Part shown: positions 17,014 to 26,647 of the stretch, one piece after another
How the letters are laid out: the number at the start of each line of letters is the position of its first letter
Position numbering within the stretch: the stretch's first letter is position 1
Assembly: GCF_014649795.1 (NCBI RefSeq)
Contig: NZ_BMTS01000014.1
Span: 124,001-188,000, forward strand
Direction: 5' to 3'
Source: Streptomyces melanogenes
GTDB lineage: Bacteria > Actinomycetota > Actinomycetes > Streptomycetales > Streptomycetaceae
Length of the DNA stretch: 64,000 nucleotides
Made by a program: the position numbers and the translations under genes
The notes under the pieces: generated by a model
Database searches by the model: none
What the model was told of the DNA's origin: nothing
Seen by the model: only the letters and a program-made list of their open reading frames with translations

Positions 17014-18255
17014 TCACAGCCGGTGGGCGGCGCCCCCGGGCGTCACCCCCCGGGTGTCGAGCAGCAGCTGGGCCTTGACCGAGAGCCCCTGGAGGTCGTA
17101 CGTGCGGTGGTGCTGGAGCAACACCGTGAGGTCGGCGTGGGCGGCCGCCTCGTAGAGCGAGTCCGCGCGCGGTACGGGCTGGTCGCGCACGCGCCAGTCC
17201 GGGACGTGCGGGTCGTGGTAGCTCACCGCCGCGCCGAGGTCGATGAGCCGCCCCGCGATCTCGGCGGCCGGGGAGCCCTCCAGATCGGCGAGGTCGGGCT
17301 TGTAGGTGACGCCGAGCAGCAGCACGCGCGCGCCCCGGGCGGACTTGCCGTGCTCGTTCAGGAGCGTGGTGGAGCGCTGGATGACGTACTGCGGCATGTG
17401 CGCGTTGATCTCCCGGGCCAGCCCCACCATCCGCAGGCCGGTGTACGGCAGCGGGGTCGGGTCGAGCGGGACGCCGTGGCCGCCGACGCCCGGGCCCGGG
17501 CGGAACGGCTGGAAGCCGAACGGCTTGGTCTCGGCGCAGCGGATCACGTCCCACAGGTCCACGCCCATGTCGTGGCAGAGCACGGCCATCTCGTTGACCA
17601 GCGCGATGTTGACCTGGCGGTAGTTGGTCTCCAGGAGCTTGGCCATCTCGGCCTCACGGGTGCCGCGGGCACGGACCACCTTGTCGGTGATCCGGCCGTA
17701 GAACGCGGCGGCGGACTCGGTGCAGGCGGGGGTGAGGCCGCCGATGACCTTGGGGGTGGTGGCGAAGCCGTGCGCGCGGTTGCCGGGGTCGATGCGGCTG
17801 GCGGAGTAGGCGAGGTGGAAGTCGCGCCCGGCCCGCAGCCCCGAGCCCGCTTCGAGCAGCGGGCGCAGGAAGTCCTCGGTGGTGCCGGGGTGGGCGGCGG
17901 ACTCCAGGATCACGGTGGTGTGCGGGCGCAGCCGGGCCGCGAGCGTACGGGCCGCGTCGGCGACGGCGGTCAGGTCCAGGGCGCGGTCCGCGCCGAGCGG
18001 GGTGGGGGCGCAGATCACGGCGGTGCGCACCCGGCCGAGCTCGGCCGGGTCGGTGGCGGTCCGGAAGCCGCCCGAGAGCATCCGGCGCAGCTCGGCGGCG
18101 GTCAGGGAGTCGACCGGGGGGCGGCCGGCGCGGAGTTCGGCGAGGACACGGGGGTCGGTGTCATGGCCGACGGTCTCGATGCCCGCGGCGGCGGCGGCCT
18201 GGGCGAGGGGCAGGCCGAAGTGGCCGAGTCCGATGACGGCGAGGTCTGCGGGCAT
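17014..18255 (-). CDS. Nucleotide-sugar dehydrogenase family protein lacking the catalytic Cys
   Basis: 413 residues of the UDP-glucose/UDP-N-acetylmannosamine dehydrogenase family. It has the NAD motif GLGHFG near the start, APTPL, ESAAHPGTTE, the central NYRQVNIALVNEMA helix and a C-terminal lobe GVTYKPDLADLEGSPAAE. The active-site block, normally GVGGHCxxxDP, reads GPGVGGHGVPLDP: Gly261 (codon 17473-17475) stands where the thiohemiacetal-forming Cys belongs. Two-step oxidation to a uronic acid should therefore fail unless another residue substitutes. ATG 18255 has GGAAGGA upstream. Confidence 0.85.
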   Translation of the reverse strand: MPADLAVIGLGHFGLPLAQAAAAAGIETVGHDTDPRVLAELRAGRPPVDSLTAAELRRMLSGGFRTATDPAELGRVRTAVICAPTPLGADRALDLTAVADAARTLAARLRPHTTVILESAAHPGTTEDFLRPLLEAGSGLRAGRDFHLAYSASRIDPGNRAHGFATTPKVIGGLTPACTESAAAFYGRITDKVVRARGTREAEMAKLLETNYRQVNIALVNEMAVLCHDMGVDLWDVIRCAETKPFGFQPFRPGPGVGGHGVPLDPTPLPYTGLRMVGLAREINAHMPQYVIQRSTTLLNEHGKSARGARVLLLGVTYKPDLADLEGSPAAEIAGRLIDLGAAVSYHDPHVPDWRVRDQPVPRADSLYEAAAHADLTVLLQHHRTYDLQGLSVKAQLLLDTRGVTPGGAAHRL

Positions 18256-18474
18256 GCGGGTGACCGTCCTTCCCATAACCGGAGGGGACATGGAGCGCAA
18301 GCCCTGTGGACAGAATGGGCGGACGCAATGTCAGACTAAGAGTAAATATGACCGTTATGCCGTATTGCGGGCCCGGGGTTGTCCGAGTGTTGTCCACAGG
18401 CGGTGGCCGATGTCGGAGGTCGCGTCCAGAATCGAGTGTGTGAGCCAGACCACCCCGATCAACGGGAGGCACCC

Positions 18475-20181
18475 GTGAGGACAGCGACACTGGGACCGGT
18501 GCAGCGCGCCGAGGCGCTCGCCGCGATGGCCGAGCGCGAGCTCGACGTGCTGGTCGTCGGCGGCGGGGTGGTCGGCGCGGGCACCGCGCTGGACGCCGCG
18601 ACCCGAGGGCTCTCGACCGGCATCGTCGAGGCGCGGGACTGGGCCTCGGGCACGTCCAGCCGGTCGAGCAAGCTGATCCACGGCGGGCTGCGCTATCTGG
18701 AGATGCTGGACTTCGCGCTGGTCCGCGAGGCGCTGAAGGAGCGCGGGCTGCTCCTGGGGCGCCTCGCCCCGCACCTGGTGAAACCGGTCCCGTTCCTCTA
18801 CCCGCTCCAGCACAAGGGCTGGGAGCGGTGGTACGCGGGCTCGGGCGTGGCGTTGTACGACGCGATGTCGGTCTCCTCCGGCCACGGCCGGGGCCTGCCG
18901 GTCCACCGCCACCTCTCGCGCCGCAGCGCCCTGCGGGTCGCGCCCTGCCTCAAGAGGGAAGCGCTGGTCGGGGCGTTGCAGTACTACGACGCGCAGATGG
19001 ACGACGCCCGCTTCGTGGCCACGCTGGTGCGGACGGCCGCGAGTTACGGGGCACAGGCCGCCAACCGGGCCCGGGTGACCGGGTTCCTGCGCGAGGGCGA
19101 GCGGGTGGTCGGGGCGCAGGTGCGCGACGTGGAGGGCGGCGGGGAGTACGAGATCCGCGCCAAACAGATCGTGAACGCGACCGGGGTGTGGACGGACGAC
19201 ACCCAGGCGATGGTCGGCGAGCGCGGTCAGTTCCACGTCCGGGCCTCCAAGGGCATCCATCTGGTGGTGCCCAAGGACCGGATCCACTCCACGACCGGGC
19301 TCATCCTGCGGACCGAGAAGTCGGTGCTCTTCGTGATCCCCTGGGGGCGCCACTGGATCGTGGGCACCACCGACACGGACTGGGACCTGGACAAGGCCCA
19401 CCCCGCCGCCTCCAGCGCGGACATCGACTACCTCCTCGAACACGTCAACTCGGTGCTCGCGGTGCCCCTGACCCGGGACGACGTCCAGGGGGTGTACGCG
19501 GGCCTGCGCCCGCTGCTCGCCGGAGAGTCGGACGCCACCAGCAAGCTCTCCCGCGAGCACACGGTGGCCCACCCGGTGCCCGGTCTCGTGGTCATCGCCG
19601 GCGGCAAGTACACGACGTACCGCGTGATGGCGAAGGACGCGGTGGACGAGGCGGTGCACGGCCTGGACCAGCGGGTCGCGGCCTGTGTCACCGAGGACGT
19701 GCCGCTGCTCGGCGCGGAGGGCTACCGGGCACTGTGGAACGCGCGCGCGAGGATCGCCGCCCGCACCGGGATCCATGTGGTCCGCGTGGAGCACCTGTTG
19801 AACCGGTACGGATCGATGACCGAGGACCTCATCGAGCTGATCGTGGCCGACCCGTCGCTGGGGGAGCCGCTCGGCGCGGCGGAGGACTATCTGCGGGCCG
19901 AGATCGTCTACGCCGCCTCGCACGAGGGCGCCCGCCACCTGGACGACGTCCTGACCCGGCGCACCCGGATCTCCATCGAGACCTTCGACCGGGGCACCCT
20001 GTCGGCCCGGGAGTGCGCGGAGCTGATGGCGCCGGTCCTCGGCTGGGACGCGAAGCAGATCGAGAAGGAGGTGGAGCACTACGAGAAGCGGGTGGAGGCG
20101 GAGCGCGAGTCGCAGCGCCAGCCGGACGACCTGACGGCGGACGCGGCGCGGCTGGGGGCGCCGGACATCGTGCCGATCTAG
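18475..20181 (+). CDS. glpD: Glycerol-3-phosphate dehydrogenase (FAD-dependent, aerobic)
   Basis: 568 residues, the normal GlpD length. The FAD-binding motif is LDVLVVGGGVVGAGTALDAA, followed by SSRSSKLIHGGLRYLE, the catalytic-domain motif GTTDTDWD and a C-terminal helical domain from about residue 400. It oxidises sn-glycerol-3-phosphate to dihydroxyacetone phosphate at the membrane and feeds quinone. GTG at 18475 follows GGGAGG by 5 nt. No glpK or glpF lies next to it. Confidence 0.95.
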   Translation: MRTATLGPVQRAEALAAMAERELDVLVVGGGVVGAGTALDAATRGLSTGIVEARDWASGTSSRSSKLIHGGLRYLEMLDFALVREALKERGLLLGRLAPHLVKPVPFLYPLQHKGWERWYAGSGVALYDAMSVSSGHGRGLPVHRHLSRRSALRVAPCLKREALVGALQYYDAQMDDARFVATLVRTAASYGAQAANRARVTGFLREGERVVGAQVRDVEGGGEYEIRAKQIVNATGVWTDDTQAMVGERGQFHVRASKGIHLVVPKDRIHSTTGLILRTEKSVLFVIPWGRHWIVGTTDTDWDLDKAHPAASSADIDYLLEHVNSVLAVPLTRDDVQGVYAGLRPLLAGESDATSKLSREHTVAHPVPGLVVIAGGKYTTYRVMAKDAVDEAVHGLDQRVAACVTEDVPLLGAEGYRALWNARARIAARTGIHVVRVEHLLNRYGSMTEDLIELIVADPSLGEPLGAAEDYLRAEIVYAASHEGARHLDDVLTRRTRISIETFDRGTLSARECAELMAPVLGWDAKQIEKEVEHYEKRVEAERESQRQPDDLTADAARLGAPDIVPI

Positions 20182-20194
20182 GGAGAAACCGGCA

Positions 20195-21262
20195 CTAGGA
20201 GGCTGCGGGGCAGAACTCGGCTTCGAGTAGGGAGAGTTCGAGGGAGGGGCGCATGGAGATGTCCGTGTTGATACGGAAAACGGCGGTGTGGCGGCCGTCG
20301 GCGGAGGCCGCCGCGCGGACCAGGCTGCCGGATATATGCCCGTTGTGGCCCCAGACGGTGCGGCCGCAGGAGAGCCGCTGCGGGTAGACGCCGAGGCCGT
20401 AGACGCCGTGGGTGGCGGCGGTGTCGAGCAGTTCGCGCTGCTGGGGCGCGGGCAGCAGGGCGCCGCCGAGCAGGGCCGCGTAGAAGCGGCTCAGATCGGA
20501 GAGCGTCGATATGAGCTCACCGGCGGCGCCCGCCGCGCGCGGGTCGAGGTCGGTGACGTCGTGGCCGTCGGGGGAGTACGCGCGGCTGTGCGGGGTGGGG
20601 AGCGTGGTGCGGGCGCCCGGGAAGGAGGTGCCGGTGAGACGGAGGGGGGTGATGATGCGGCGTTCGGCCTCGGCGGCGTACGAACGGCCGGTGACCTGCT
20701 GAACGACCATGCCGAGGACGACGTAGTTGGTGTTGGAGTAGGCGTAGGTGCCGAGCGGCCCGGGGGAGTGGGCGAGTGCGGTGCGGACGGCTTGTGAGGG
20801 GGTGAGTGGAACCGGGACGGTGCTGTCGGCCGTGTAGGGGAACAGACCGCTGGTGTGGGAGAGCAAGGAGCGCAGGGTGAGGTGGCGGCCGTCGTTTCCA
20901 TGGCCGCGTATCAGGCCCGGCAGATGCTGTTCCACCGTGTCGTCGAGGTCCAGCCCGCCCTCGGCGGCGAGCTGGAGCACCACCGTGGCGACGAAGGACT
21001 TGGTGACGCTGCCCGTCCGGAAGCGGTCGTCGCGGCCGAGCCCGGATCCGGCCGTGCCGAAGCGGGCGCGGTGGCCGTCGTCGGTGAGCAGGGCGGCGGC
21101 CGGGGCACCTGTGTCGGTGACCAGCCGTGCCAGCGCTGTGGCCTGCGGGTCTTTCAGGCCGGTGCGGTCCGGGCGGGCCGGCTCGCCCGGCAGGACCGGT
21201 GTGCCCAGGCCGCAGAGCACCACGGCCAGGGGCATGGCGAGCAGCGCCCGGAGTGTCGGCAT
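20195..21262 (-). CDS. Secreted serine hydrolase (beta-lactamase / D-Ala-D-Ala carboxypeptidase family)
   Basis: 355 residues with a Sec-type signal peptide (residues 1-27). Class C beta-lactamase-like motifs are present: SVTK (SxxK nucleophile, near residue 85), YSN (YxN, in TYAYSNTNY) and the HNG triad (GHNGHISG) in place of KTG. Such proteins are carboxypeptidases or esterases acting on D-amino acid peptides outside the cell. AAGGGGGA precedes the ATG. It converges on glpD with a 13-bp gap and lies back to back with the kinase cluster. Confidence 0.88.
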   Translation of the reverse strand: MPTLRALLAMPLAVVLCGLGTPVLPGEPARPDRTGLKDPQATALARLVTDTGAPAAALLTDDGHRARFGTAGSGLGRDDRFRTGSVTKSFVATVVLQLAAEGGLDLDDTVEQHLPGLIRGHGNDGRHLTLRSLLSHTSGLFPYTADSTVPVPLTPSQAVRTALAHSPGPLGTYAYSNTNYVVLGMVVQQVTGRSYAAEAERRIITPLRLTGTSFPGARTTLPTPHSRAYSPDGHDVTDLDPRAAGAAGELISTLSDLSRFYAALLGGALLPAPQQRELLDTAATHGVYGLGVYPQRLSCGRTVWGHNGHISGSLVRAAASADGRHTAVFRINTDISMRPSLELSLLEAEFCPAAS

Positions 21263-21509
21263 GGTGGTGGTCCCCCTTCCGGAGCCATCTTGGCGGACGG
21301 CGGACCCGGGACAATCATTGGTCCCGACGTGAGAGACAATGGACGCTCTGCCAGGGCGGGTGCCGCTCCCCCGGGGGCCAACCCCCGGACCCCCGGCAGG
21401 AGAAGCAGGTCGGAGCGGTGAACCGGGCCGCCTCACGAGGCAAGTTGCGGGAGCCGTCGGCCGGAACGCGGTCGGTGGGGGCGCGGATCAGGGATCGCAG
21501 AGGGGACGC

Positions 21510-23504
21510 ATGTCGGAGGCGGAGCAGTCGCGGGAGCCCCAGCGGGACGAGCGGAAGGGGTCCGGCGGGAAAGCCGAGGGACGACTCCTGGCCGATCGGT
21601 ACCGGCTCGGGGATGTGCTCGGCCGTGGCGGCATGGGCACGGTCTGGCGTGCCGTCGACGAGACGCTGGGCCGTACCGTCGCCGTCAAGGAGCTGCGCTT
21701 TCCCAGCAGCATCGACGACGAGGAGAAGCGCCGGCTGATCACGCGCACCCTGCGTGAGGCCAAGGCGATCGCCCGGATCCGCAACACCAGCGCGGTCACG
21801 GTCTACGACGTCGTGGACGAGGACGACCGGCCGTGGATCGTCATGGAGCTCGTCGAGGGCAAGTCGCTCGCCGAAGCGGTGCGCGAGGACGGGGTGCTGA
21901 CGCCGCGCCGGGCCGCCGAGGTCGGGCTCGCCATCCTCGACGTGCTGCGCTCCGCGCACCGCGAGGGCATCCTGCACCGCGACGTGAAGCCGTCCAACGT
22001 GCTGATCGCCGAGGACGGCCGGGTCGTGCTCACCGACTTCGGCATCGCCCAGGTCGAGGGCGACCCCTCCATCACCTCGACGGGCATGCTCGTCGGCGCG
22101 CCCTCGTACATCTCGCCGGAGCGCGCCCGCGGCCACAAGCCCGGCCCGGCCGCCGACCTGTGGTCGCTAGGCGGCCTGCTCTACGCGTGCGTGGAGGGCG
22201 TCCCGCCGTACGACAAGGGCTCCGCGATCGCGACGCTCACCGCGGTGATGACCGAGCCGGTGGACCCGCCGACGAACGCGGGACCGTTCCTGGAGAAGGT
22301 CATCTACGGCCTGCTCGCCAAGGACCCCGAGCAGCGGCTCGACAACGAGGCGGCGCGCGCGCTGCTCACCGAGGTGCTGCACGCCCCGGAGCAGCCCGTG
22401 CGGGCGCCGGAGCCGGTGTCGTCCGAGGTGACCCGGGTCGTCGCGCTGCCCCCCGCGCCCGGCGAGCCCAAGGGCGACGCGGGCGCCAAGGCGAAGGAGG
22501 TGGCCGACGCGGCCGCCGACCGGATGCGCGGCGCGTTCAAGTCCGTGCGGAACGCGGCGGCGGCCGCGCAGACCACGGCCAAGGAGAAGGCGAAGGTCAA
22601 GGCGGCGGGCCGGACGGCCGCCAGGCCGGTCGCCGGGGCCGGGTCGGCGCCCGTCGCGCCGTCGGCGCCGTCCGGGCCGCCCGCACCGGTGCGGGCCCCG
22701 CTCACCGACGTCGTCCCGCGCCGGACGCTGGTGATCATCGCGGTCGTCGCGGCGCTGGCCGTGCTCGGGACGGTGCTCGCGGTCGCGCTCAGCGGTGGCG
22801 ACGACGACAAGGGCAAGGGCGGCAAGAGCGACAACAAGGCGTCCAGCGGCGCCACCGCGGGCGGCGACGGCAGCGGCAAGGGCAAGACCGGCGGCACCCA
22901 GGGCACGGGCACCGGCCAGGGCAACGGCCAGCAGCAGGGCCAGGGGCAGACCCAGACCCAGGGCCAGAGCGGCGGCAAGACCTCTTCCTCCCCCCAGACC
23001 CCCGGGTCCGGGGCCGCGTCCGGGGGCAACGGGGCGGGCGCCAACCTGCCCAGCGGGTACTCGATGGTCAGCGACGGCGACTTCCACTTCTCCATGGCCA
23101 TGCCCGCCGGGTTCCACCGCACCGGCATAGCCGGGGACAACTCCGGCGGCATATACAGCGCCAACGGCGGCTTCCCGCGCGTCCAGGTCGACTTCAACTC
23201 CAAGCCGACCGACGACGCCCGGAAGGCCTGGCTGGAGCTGGCCGGCGTGGTCGCCGGGAGCAGCAGCAACTACCACCTGCTCGGCATCCAGAAGGTCGAC
23301 TACAAGGGGTACCCGACGGTCGCCGACTGGCAGTTCGAGCGCGACCAGAGCGGCGAGCGGGTACGGATACTCAACCGCGGCTTCAAGGTCGACGGCTCGC
23401 ACGGATACGCCATCATGGTCACCTGCAAGACGGCCGAGTGGGACTCGGACGCGTGCGTGACGCTGCGCAAGACGGCGTTCGACACGTTCAGCCCCAAGGA
23501 CTGA
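21510..23504 (+). CDS. Membrane Ser/Thr protein kinase 1 of cluster
   Basis: 664 residues. The Hanks-type kinase domain (residues 30-300) has all key residues: glycine loop GRGGMG, Lys60 (VAVK), HRD with Asp158, DFG with Asp176 and APE-like SPE. An Ala/Lys-rich juxtamembrane stretch leads to one membrane helix (about 404-428). A Gly/Ser/Gln-rich linker and an extracytoplasmic domain of about 145 residues (GYSMVSDGDFHFSMAMPAGF onward) follow. ATG 21510 has AGGGG upstream. The related S. coelicolor cluster has been linked to phosphorylation of MreC and PBP2 during spore-wall synthesis (from memory). Confidence 0.92.
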   Translation: MSEAEQSREPQRDERKGSGGKAEGRLLADRYRLGDVLGRGGMGTVWRAVDETLGRTVAVKELRFPSSIDDEEKRRLITRTLREAKAIARIRNTSAVTVYDVVDEDDRPWIVMELVEGKSLAEAVREDGVLTPRRAAEVGLAILDVLRSAHREGILHRDVKPSNVLIAEDGRVVLTDFGIAQVEGDPSITSTGMLVGAPSYISPERARGHKPGPAADLWSLGGLLYACVEGVPPYDKGSAIATLTAVMTEPVDPPTNAGPFLEKVIYGLLAKDPEQRLDNEAARALLTEVLHAPEQPVRAPEPVSSEVTRVVALPPAPGEPKGDAGAKAKEVADAAADRMRGAFKSVRNAAAAAQTTAKEKAKVKAAGRTAARPVAGAGSAPVAPSAPSGPPAPVRAPLTDVVPRRTLVIIAVVAALAVLGTVLAVALSGGDDDKGKGGKSDNKASSGATAGGDGSGKGKTGGTQGTGTGQGNGQQQGQGQTQTQGQSGGKTSSSPQTPGSGAASGGNGAGANLPSGYSMVSDGDFHFSMAMPAGFHRTGIAGDNSGGIYSANGGFPRVQVDFNSKPTDDARKAWLELAGVVAGSSSNYHLLGIQKVDYKGYPTVADWQFERDQSGERVRILNRGFKVDGSHGYAIMVTCKTAEWDSDACVTLRKTAFDTFSPKD

Positions 23505-23610
23505 GCAGGCCACGTATCGTGAGAGCTCGCGGACCGTACGCAGCCATAATGGGCCGGTAATCGACCGGAATTGACGTGTTCGGGGGAACAGCGCGCTGTG
23601 GGGAGGCGTC

Positions 23611-26526
23611 GTGGACGACTACGCGGGTCGGGTGCTCGCCGACCGCTATCGGCTGCCGCTGCCTTCCTCGGATGAGTACGAGCCCGTCGAGACCCGGGCC
23701 TTCGACACGTACAGCGGCCAGGAAGTCCTGGTGCGGCAGGTGCCGTTGCCGGAGGTCGTGGACGCGGAGGTGCAGGGCGCGGACGGGCGGTACGGGGACG
23801 GGTACGGCTCCGGGGCCGCGCGGCGACCGGCCGACCCCGCCCTGCGGAGGGCGATCGAGGCGGCCCAGGCGGCCGCGCAGATCCCCGACCACCCCCGGCT
23901 CGACCAGGTCTTCGACGTCTTCGCGGAGGACGGCTCGCTGTGGATCGTCAGCGAGCTCGTCATGGCCCGGCCGCTGGCCGCGCTCCTCGCCGAGCAGCCG
24001 ATGGCGCCGTACCGGGCGGCGGAGGTCGCCTCCGACGTACTGACCGCGCTGCGCGTGCTGCACGCGCACGGCTGGACGCACCGCAACATCACCGAGCGCA
24101 CGGTGTTGATATGCGACGACGGCCGCGTGATGCTGACCGGCCTGGCGGCCGGCGCGGCGGAGGAGGCGCTGTGCGGCTATGTGGTGGTACCGCCACCGCC
24201 GGGCGAGGAGAGCGACGACTTCGGCGTGCCGGGGGCGGGGGACACGGCTGACCCCGCCGAGGCCGCGTGGCCGGATGCCCAGGGCTCGCCGGACTCCCCG
24301 GGCTCGCCGGGTTCGCCGTATGCCCCGGACTCCAAGTATGCCCCGGACTCCCTGGGGCCCTCGGACTCGCCGGACTCCTCGGGCTCCCCGGACTTCGGCG
24401 GCCCGGACGCGCCGGGCGCCCCCTACAGCGGCTCCGCCCCCCTGCCCTCGACCAGAGCGCCTGCCCTGCCCGCCGGGTGGTCCCCGGCGGGGCCGAGCGG
24501 TGATGAGCAGGGCGGTGGCACCTCGGGGGTCACGCGGGCCGGGGCCATCGCGGCGTACCGGGCCGGGGCGCGGGCCGCCGCGCGCGTGGGCGACGACGGG
24601 GCCGCGCTGCCGGGGCCGCGTTCGGAGCTCGCCCAGGCCGAGTTGGAGGGGGTCTGGCGCGAGGCCGCGGACCAGGGCATGTACGACCCGGTGAGCGGGA
24701 CGCGGGTGCCGCGTTCGCCCGCCGGGGGAGCGGGGACGTCGGCGGCCAGCCCGTACGCCGTGGAGGAGGGCCCGGACTCGGGGCGCACGAGGCGTGCGTA
24801 CGACCCGGTGACCGGACGCTGGGTCCCGCGCCCCGCGCAGCCCCGCGCGACGGAGACGCACACCGAGGCCTCCGGCCGCCAGACGCCGCAACTCGGCCCG
24901 GCCCGCCCGACGGACCCGCACCCCGCCGCCCCCCACACCCAACTCCCCCGCCTCGAAGTCCCGCACGCGCAGCCCACGCACGCCACACACCCCGCCACCA
25001 CCGGCCCCCCGCCCTCCGCCGAGCCGCGGCCCGCGCTTCCGCAGGCCGTGGGGGCCGGGGCCGAGGCGTTGCGGGCCGACGCGCAGCGGCAGACGCACGT
25101 CAGCGTGCCCGCGCCCGTCCGGGAGGACGGCTGGGAGGCGGCCGTGCCGCAGCGGCACGGCAACGGGTACCGGGGCCCCGCCACGCGGCTCGCCGCCGAG
25201 CGGGCGCGGCAGACGCGGATCGCCGTCGTCGGGGCCGTCACCGAGCGGTGGGCGCCCGAGCAGGCCGGGCCGGTGCACGAGAACTGGCGCCTGGCGCCGC
25301 CGATCGGGCCCGCCACCGATCTGTGGGCGCTGGGCGCGCTGCTCTTCCGGGCCGTGCAGGGGCACGCGCCGTACCCGGAGGAGAGCGCCGTCGAGCTGGT
25401 GCAGATGGTGTGCGGCGAGCCGCCCGCGTTCGCCGAGGAGTGCGGCCCGCTGCGGCCGGTCGTCGAGTCATTGCTGCGCCAGGACCCCACCGAGCGCCCG
25501 GACTTCGAGGAGCTGCGCGGCTGGCTGCGCTCGATCGTGCGGTCCGCGCCGGAGCCGGACGCGGGCTCCGAGGTCGTCCCGCTGCCCGCGCCCGACGCGA
25601 CCCGGCTGCCGATCGTGCGGCGCCGGGGCGAGCTCGTGCGGCGCCGCCGCGCGGCCCGCTCGGCCTCCGGCGAGCACGGCCGCCACCGCCAGCAGCGCCG
25701 TGCGCAGCCCCGCAGGCCCGACCGGCGGTCCGCGCCGGACCTGGCCGACTACGGCCCGCCCGCGTCCGCACCCAGGTCCGCGCCCAAGTCCCGCCAGTCC
25801 GCCGCGCGTCCACGGACGCGCACGCCCCGCTCCCTCGGCCGCACCCTCGTCCTGCTTGTCCTGTTACTCCTCGCCGCGGCGCTCGCGTACGCCGTGTTCT
25901 TCATGCCCAAGGCCGGGACGAAGGACGAGGGCAAGGCCGACAACGGGGGCGCCCCGTCCGCCCGTACGAGCCCGAGCGCGCCGGCGGGCACGCCGGAGCC
26001 CAGCACCTCCGGCCGCTCCGGCACGCCCTCGACGCCGCGGACGCAGACCACCGAGCCCGGCGGACAGCCGCCCGCCAAGGGCTATGTGCTGCGCGACGAC
26101 CCCGAGGGGTTCCGCACCGCGGTCGATCCCTCGTTCCAGCGGCGGCCCATCAACGACGCCGGACAAGTCCGTTATGTCGGCGGTGACTTCACTCTGGTCG
26201 TGGTGCCCGGCCGGGACGCCGTCAAGGACGTCGGCGACGACCCGCTCGCGTACCAGCGGGACAAGGAGCGCGAACTCCAGCCGTTCCGGGACTCGGCGTG
26301 GGCCACCGCGACGGGGCTGCGGCGGGTCGACATCGGCCGGAAGGTCACCGCCGAGGGGCAGTTCACCTGGCGCGACAGCACCGGCCGTACGGTTTACGTC
26401 CGCAACCAAGTCATGATCATAAATGGCCGGTACCACGCGGTCGTCGTCATCGGCCCGGAGCCGCAGCGGGACAAGGTGACCGAGATCTACACGCAGGCCA
26501 CGGCCGCCTACAGCGCGACTCGTTGA
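23611..26526 (+). CDS. Membrane pseudokinase of the Ser/Thr kinase cluster, with large internal insertion
   Basis: 971 residues. The N-lobe is recognisable (ADRYRLPLPSSDEYEPVETR) but lacks the glycine loop, and Arg42 replaces the ATP-binding Lys. The catalytic loop reads HRN (about 157-159) and DFG is replaced by GLA, so phosphotransfer is not expected. A Pro/Ser/Gly-rich insertion of about 350 residues, with two copies of YDPVxGxxVPR, separates this from the returning C-lobe (ATDLWALGALLFRAVQG, near 568). A basic stretch, one membrane helix (about 745-768) and an ectodomain (GYVLRDDPEGFRTAVDPSF onward) end the protein. GTG start with GGGGAGG. It is probably a scaffold or activator for the neighbouring kinases. 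Confidence 0.88.
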   Translation: MDDYAGRVLADRYRLPLPSSDEYEPVETRAFDTYSGQEVLVRQVPLPEVVDAEVQGADGRYGDGYGSGAARRPADPALRRAIEAAQAAAQIPDHPRLDQVFDVFAEDGSLWIVSELVMARPLAALLAEQPMAPYRAAEVASDVLTALRVLHAHGWTHRNITERTVLICDDGRVMLTGLAAGAAEEALCGYVVVPPPPGEESDDFGVPGAGDTADPAEAAWPDAQGSPDSPGSPGSPYAPDSKYAPDSLGPSDSPDSSGSPDFGGPDAPGAPYSGSAPLPSTRAPALPAGWSPAGPSGDEQGGGTSGVTRAGAIAAYRAGARAAARVGDDGAALPGPRSELAQAELEGVWREAADQGMYDPVSGTRVPRSPAGGAGTSAASPYAVEEGPDSGRTRRAYDPVTGRWVPRPAQPRATETHTEASGRQTPQLGPARPTDPHPAAPHTQLPRLEVPHAQPTHATHPATTGPPPSAEPRPALPQAVGAGAEALRADAQRQTHVSVPAPVREDGWEAAVPQRHGNGYRGPATRLAAERARQTRIAVVGAVTERWAPEQAGPVHENWRLAPPIGPATDLWALGALLFRAVQGHAPYPEESAVELVQMVCGEPPAFAEECGPLRPVVESLLRQDPTERPDFEELRGWLRSIVRSAPEPDAGSEVVPLPAPDATRLPIVRRRGELVRRRRAARSASGEHGRHRQQRRAQPRRPDRRSAPDLADYGPPASAPRSAPKSRQSAARPRTRTPRSLGRTLVLLVLLLLAAALAYAVFFMPKAGTKDEGKADNGGAPSARTSPSAPAGTPEPSTSGRSGTPSTPRTQTTEPGGQPPAKGYVLRDDPEGFRTAVDPSFQRRPINDAGQVRYVGGDFTLVVVPGRDAVKDVGDDPLAYQRDKERELQPFRDSAWATATGLRRVDIGRKVTAEGQFTWRDSTGRTVYVRNQVMIINGRYHAVVVIGPEPQRDKVTEIYTQATAAYSATR

Positions 26527-26647
26527 CGCTTCACCGGTTGCCTCAGACACATACCCCTTGGTAGGTGCGGCGCAAGGTGCCCCCGAGGTTCCCTGGCCGG
26601 AATCAGCTCCGTAACCTTGCCCCTTAAGAACCGGCCGGGCGGGGGAC

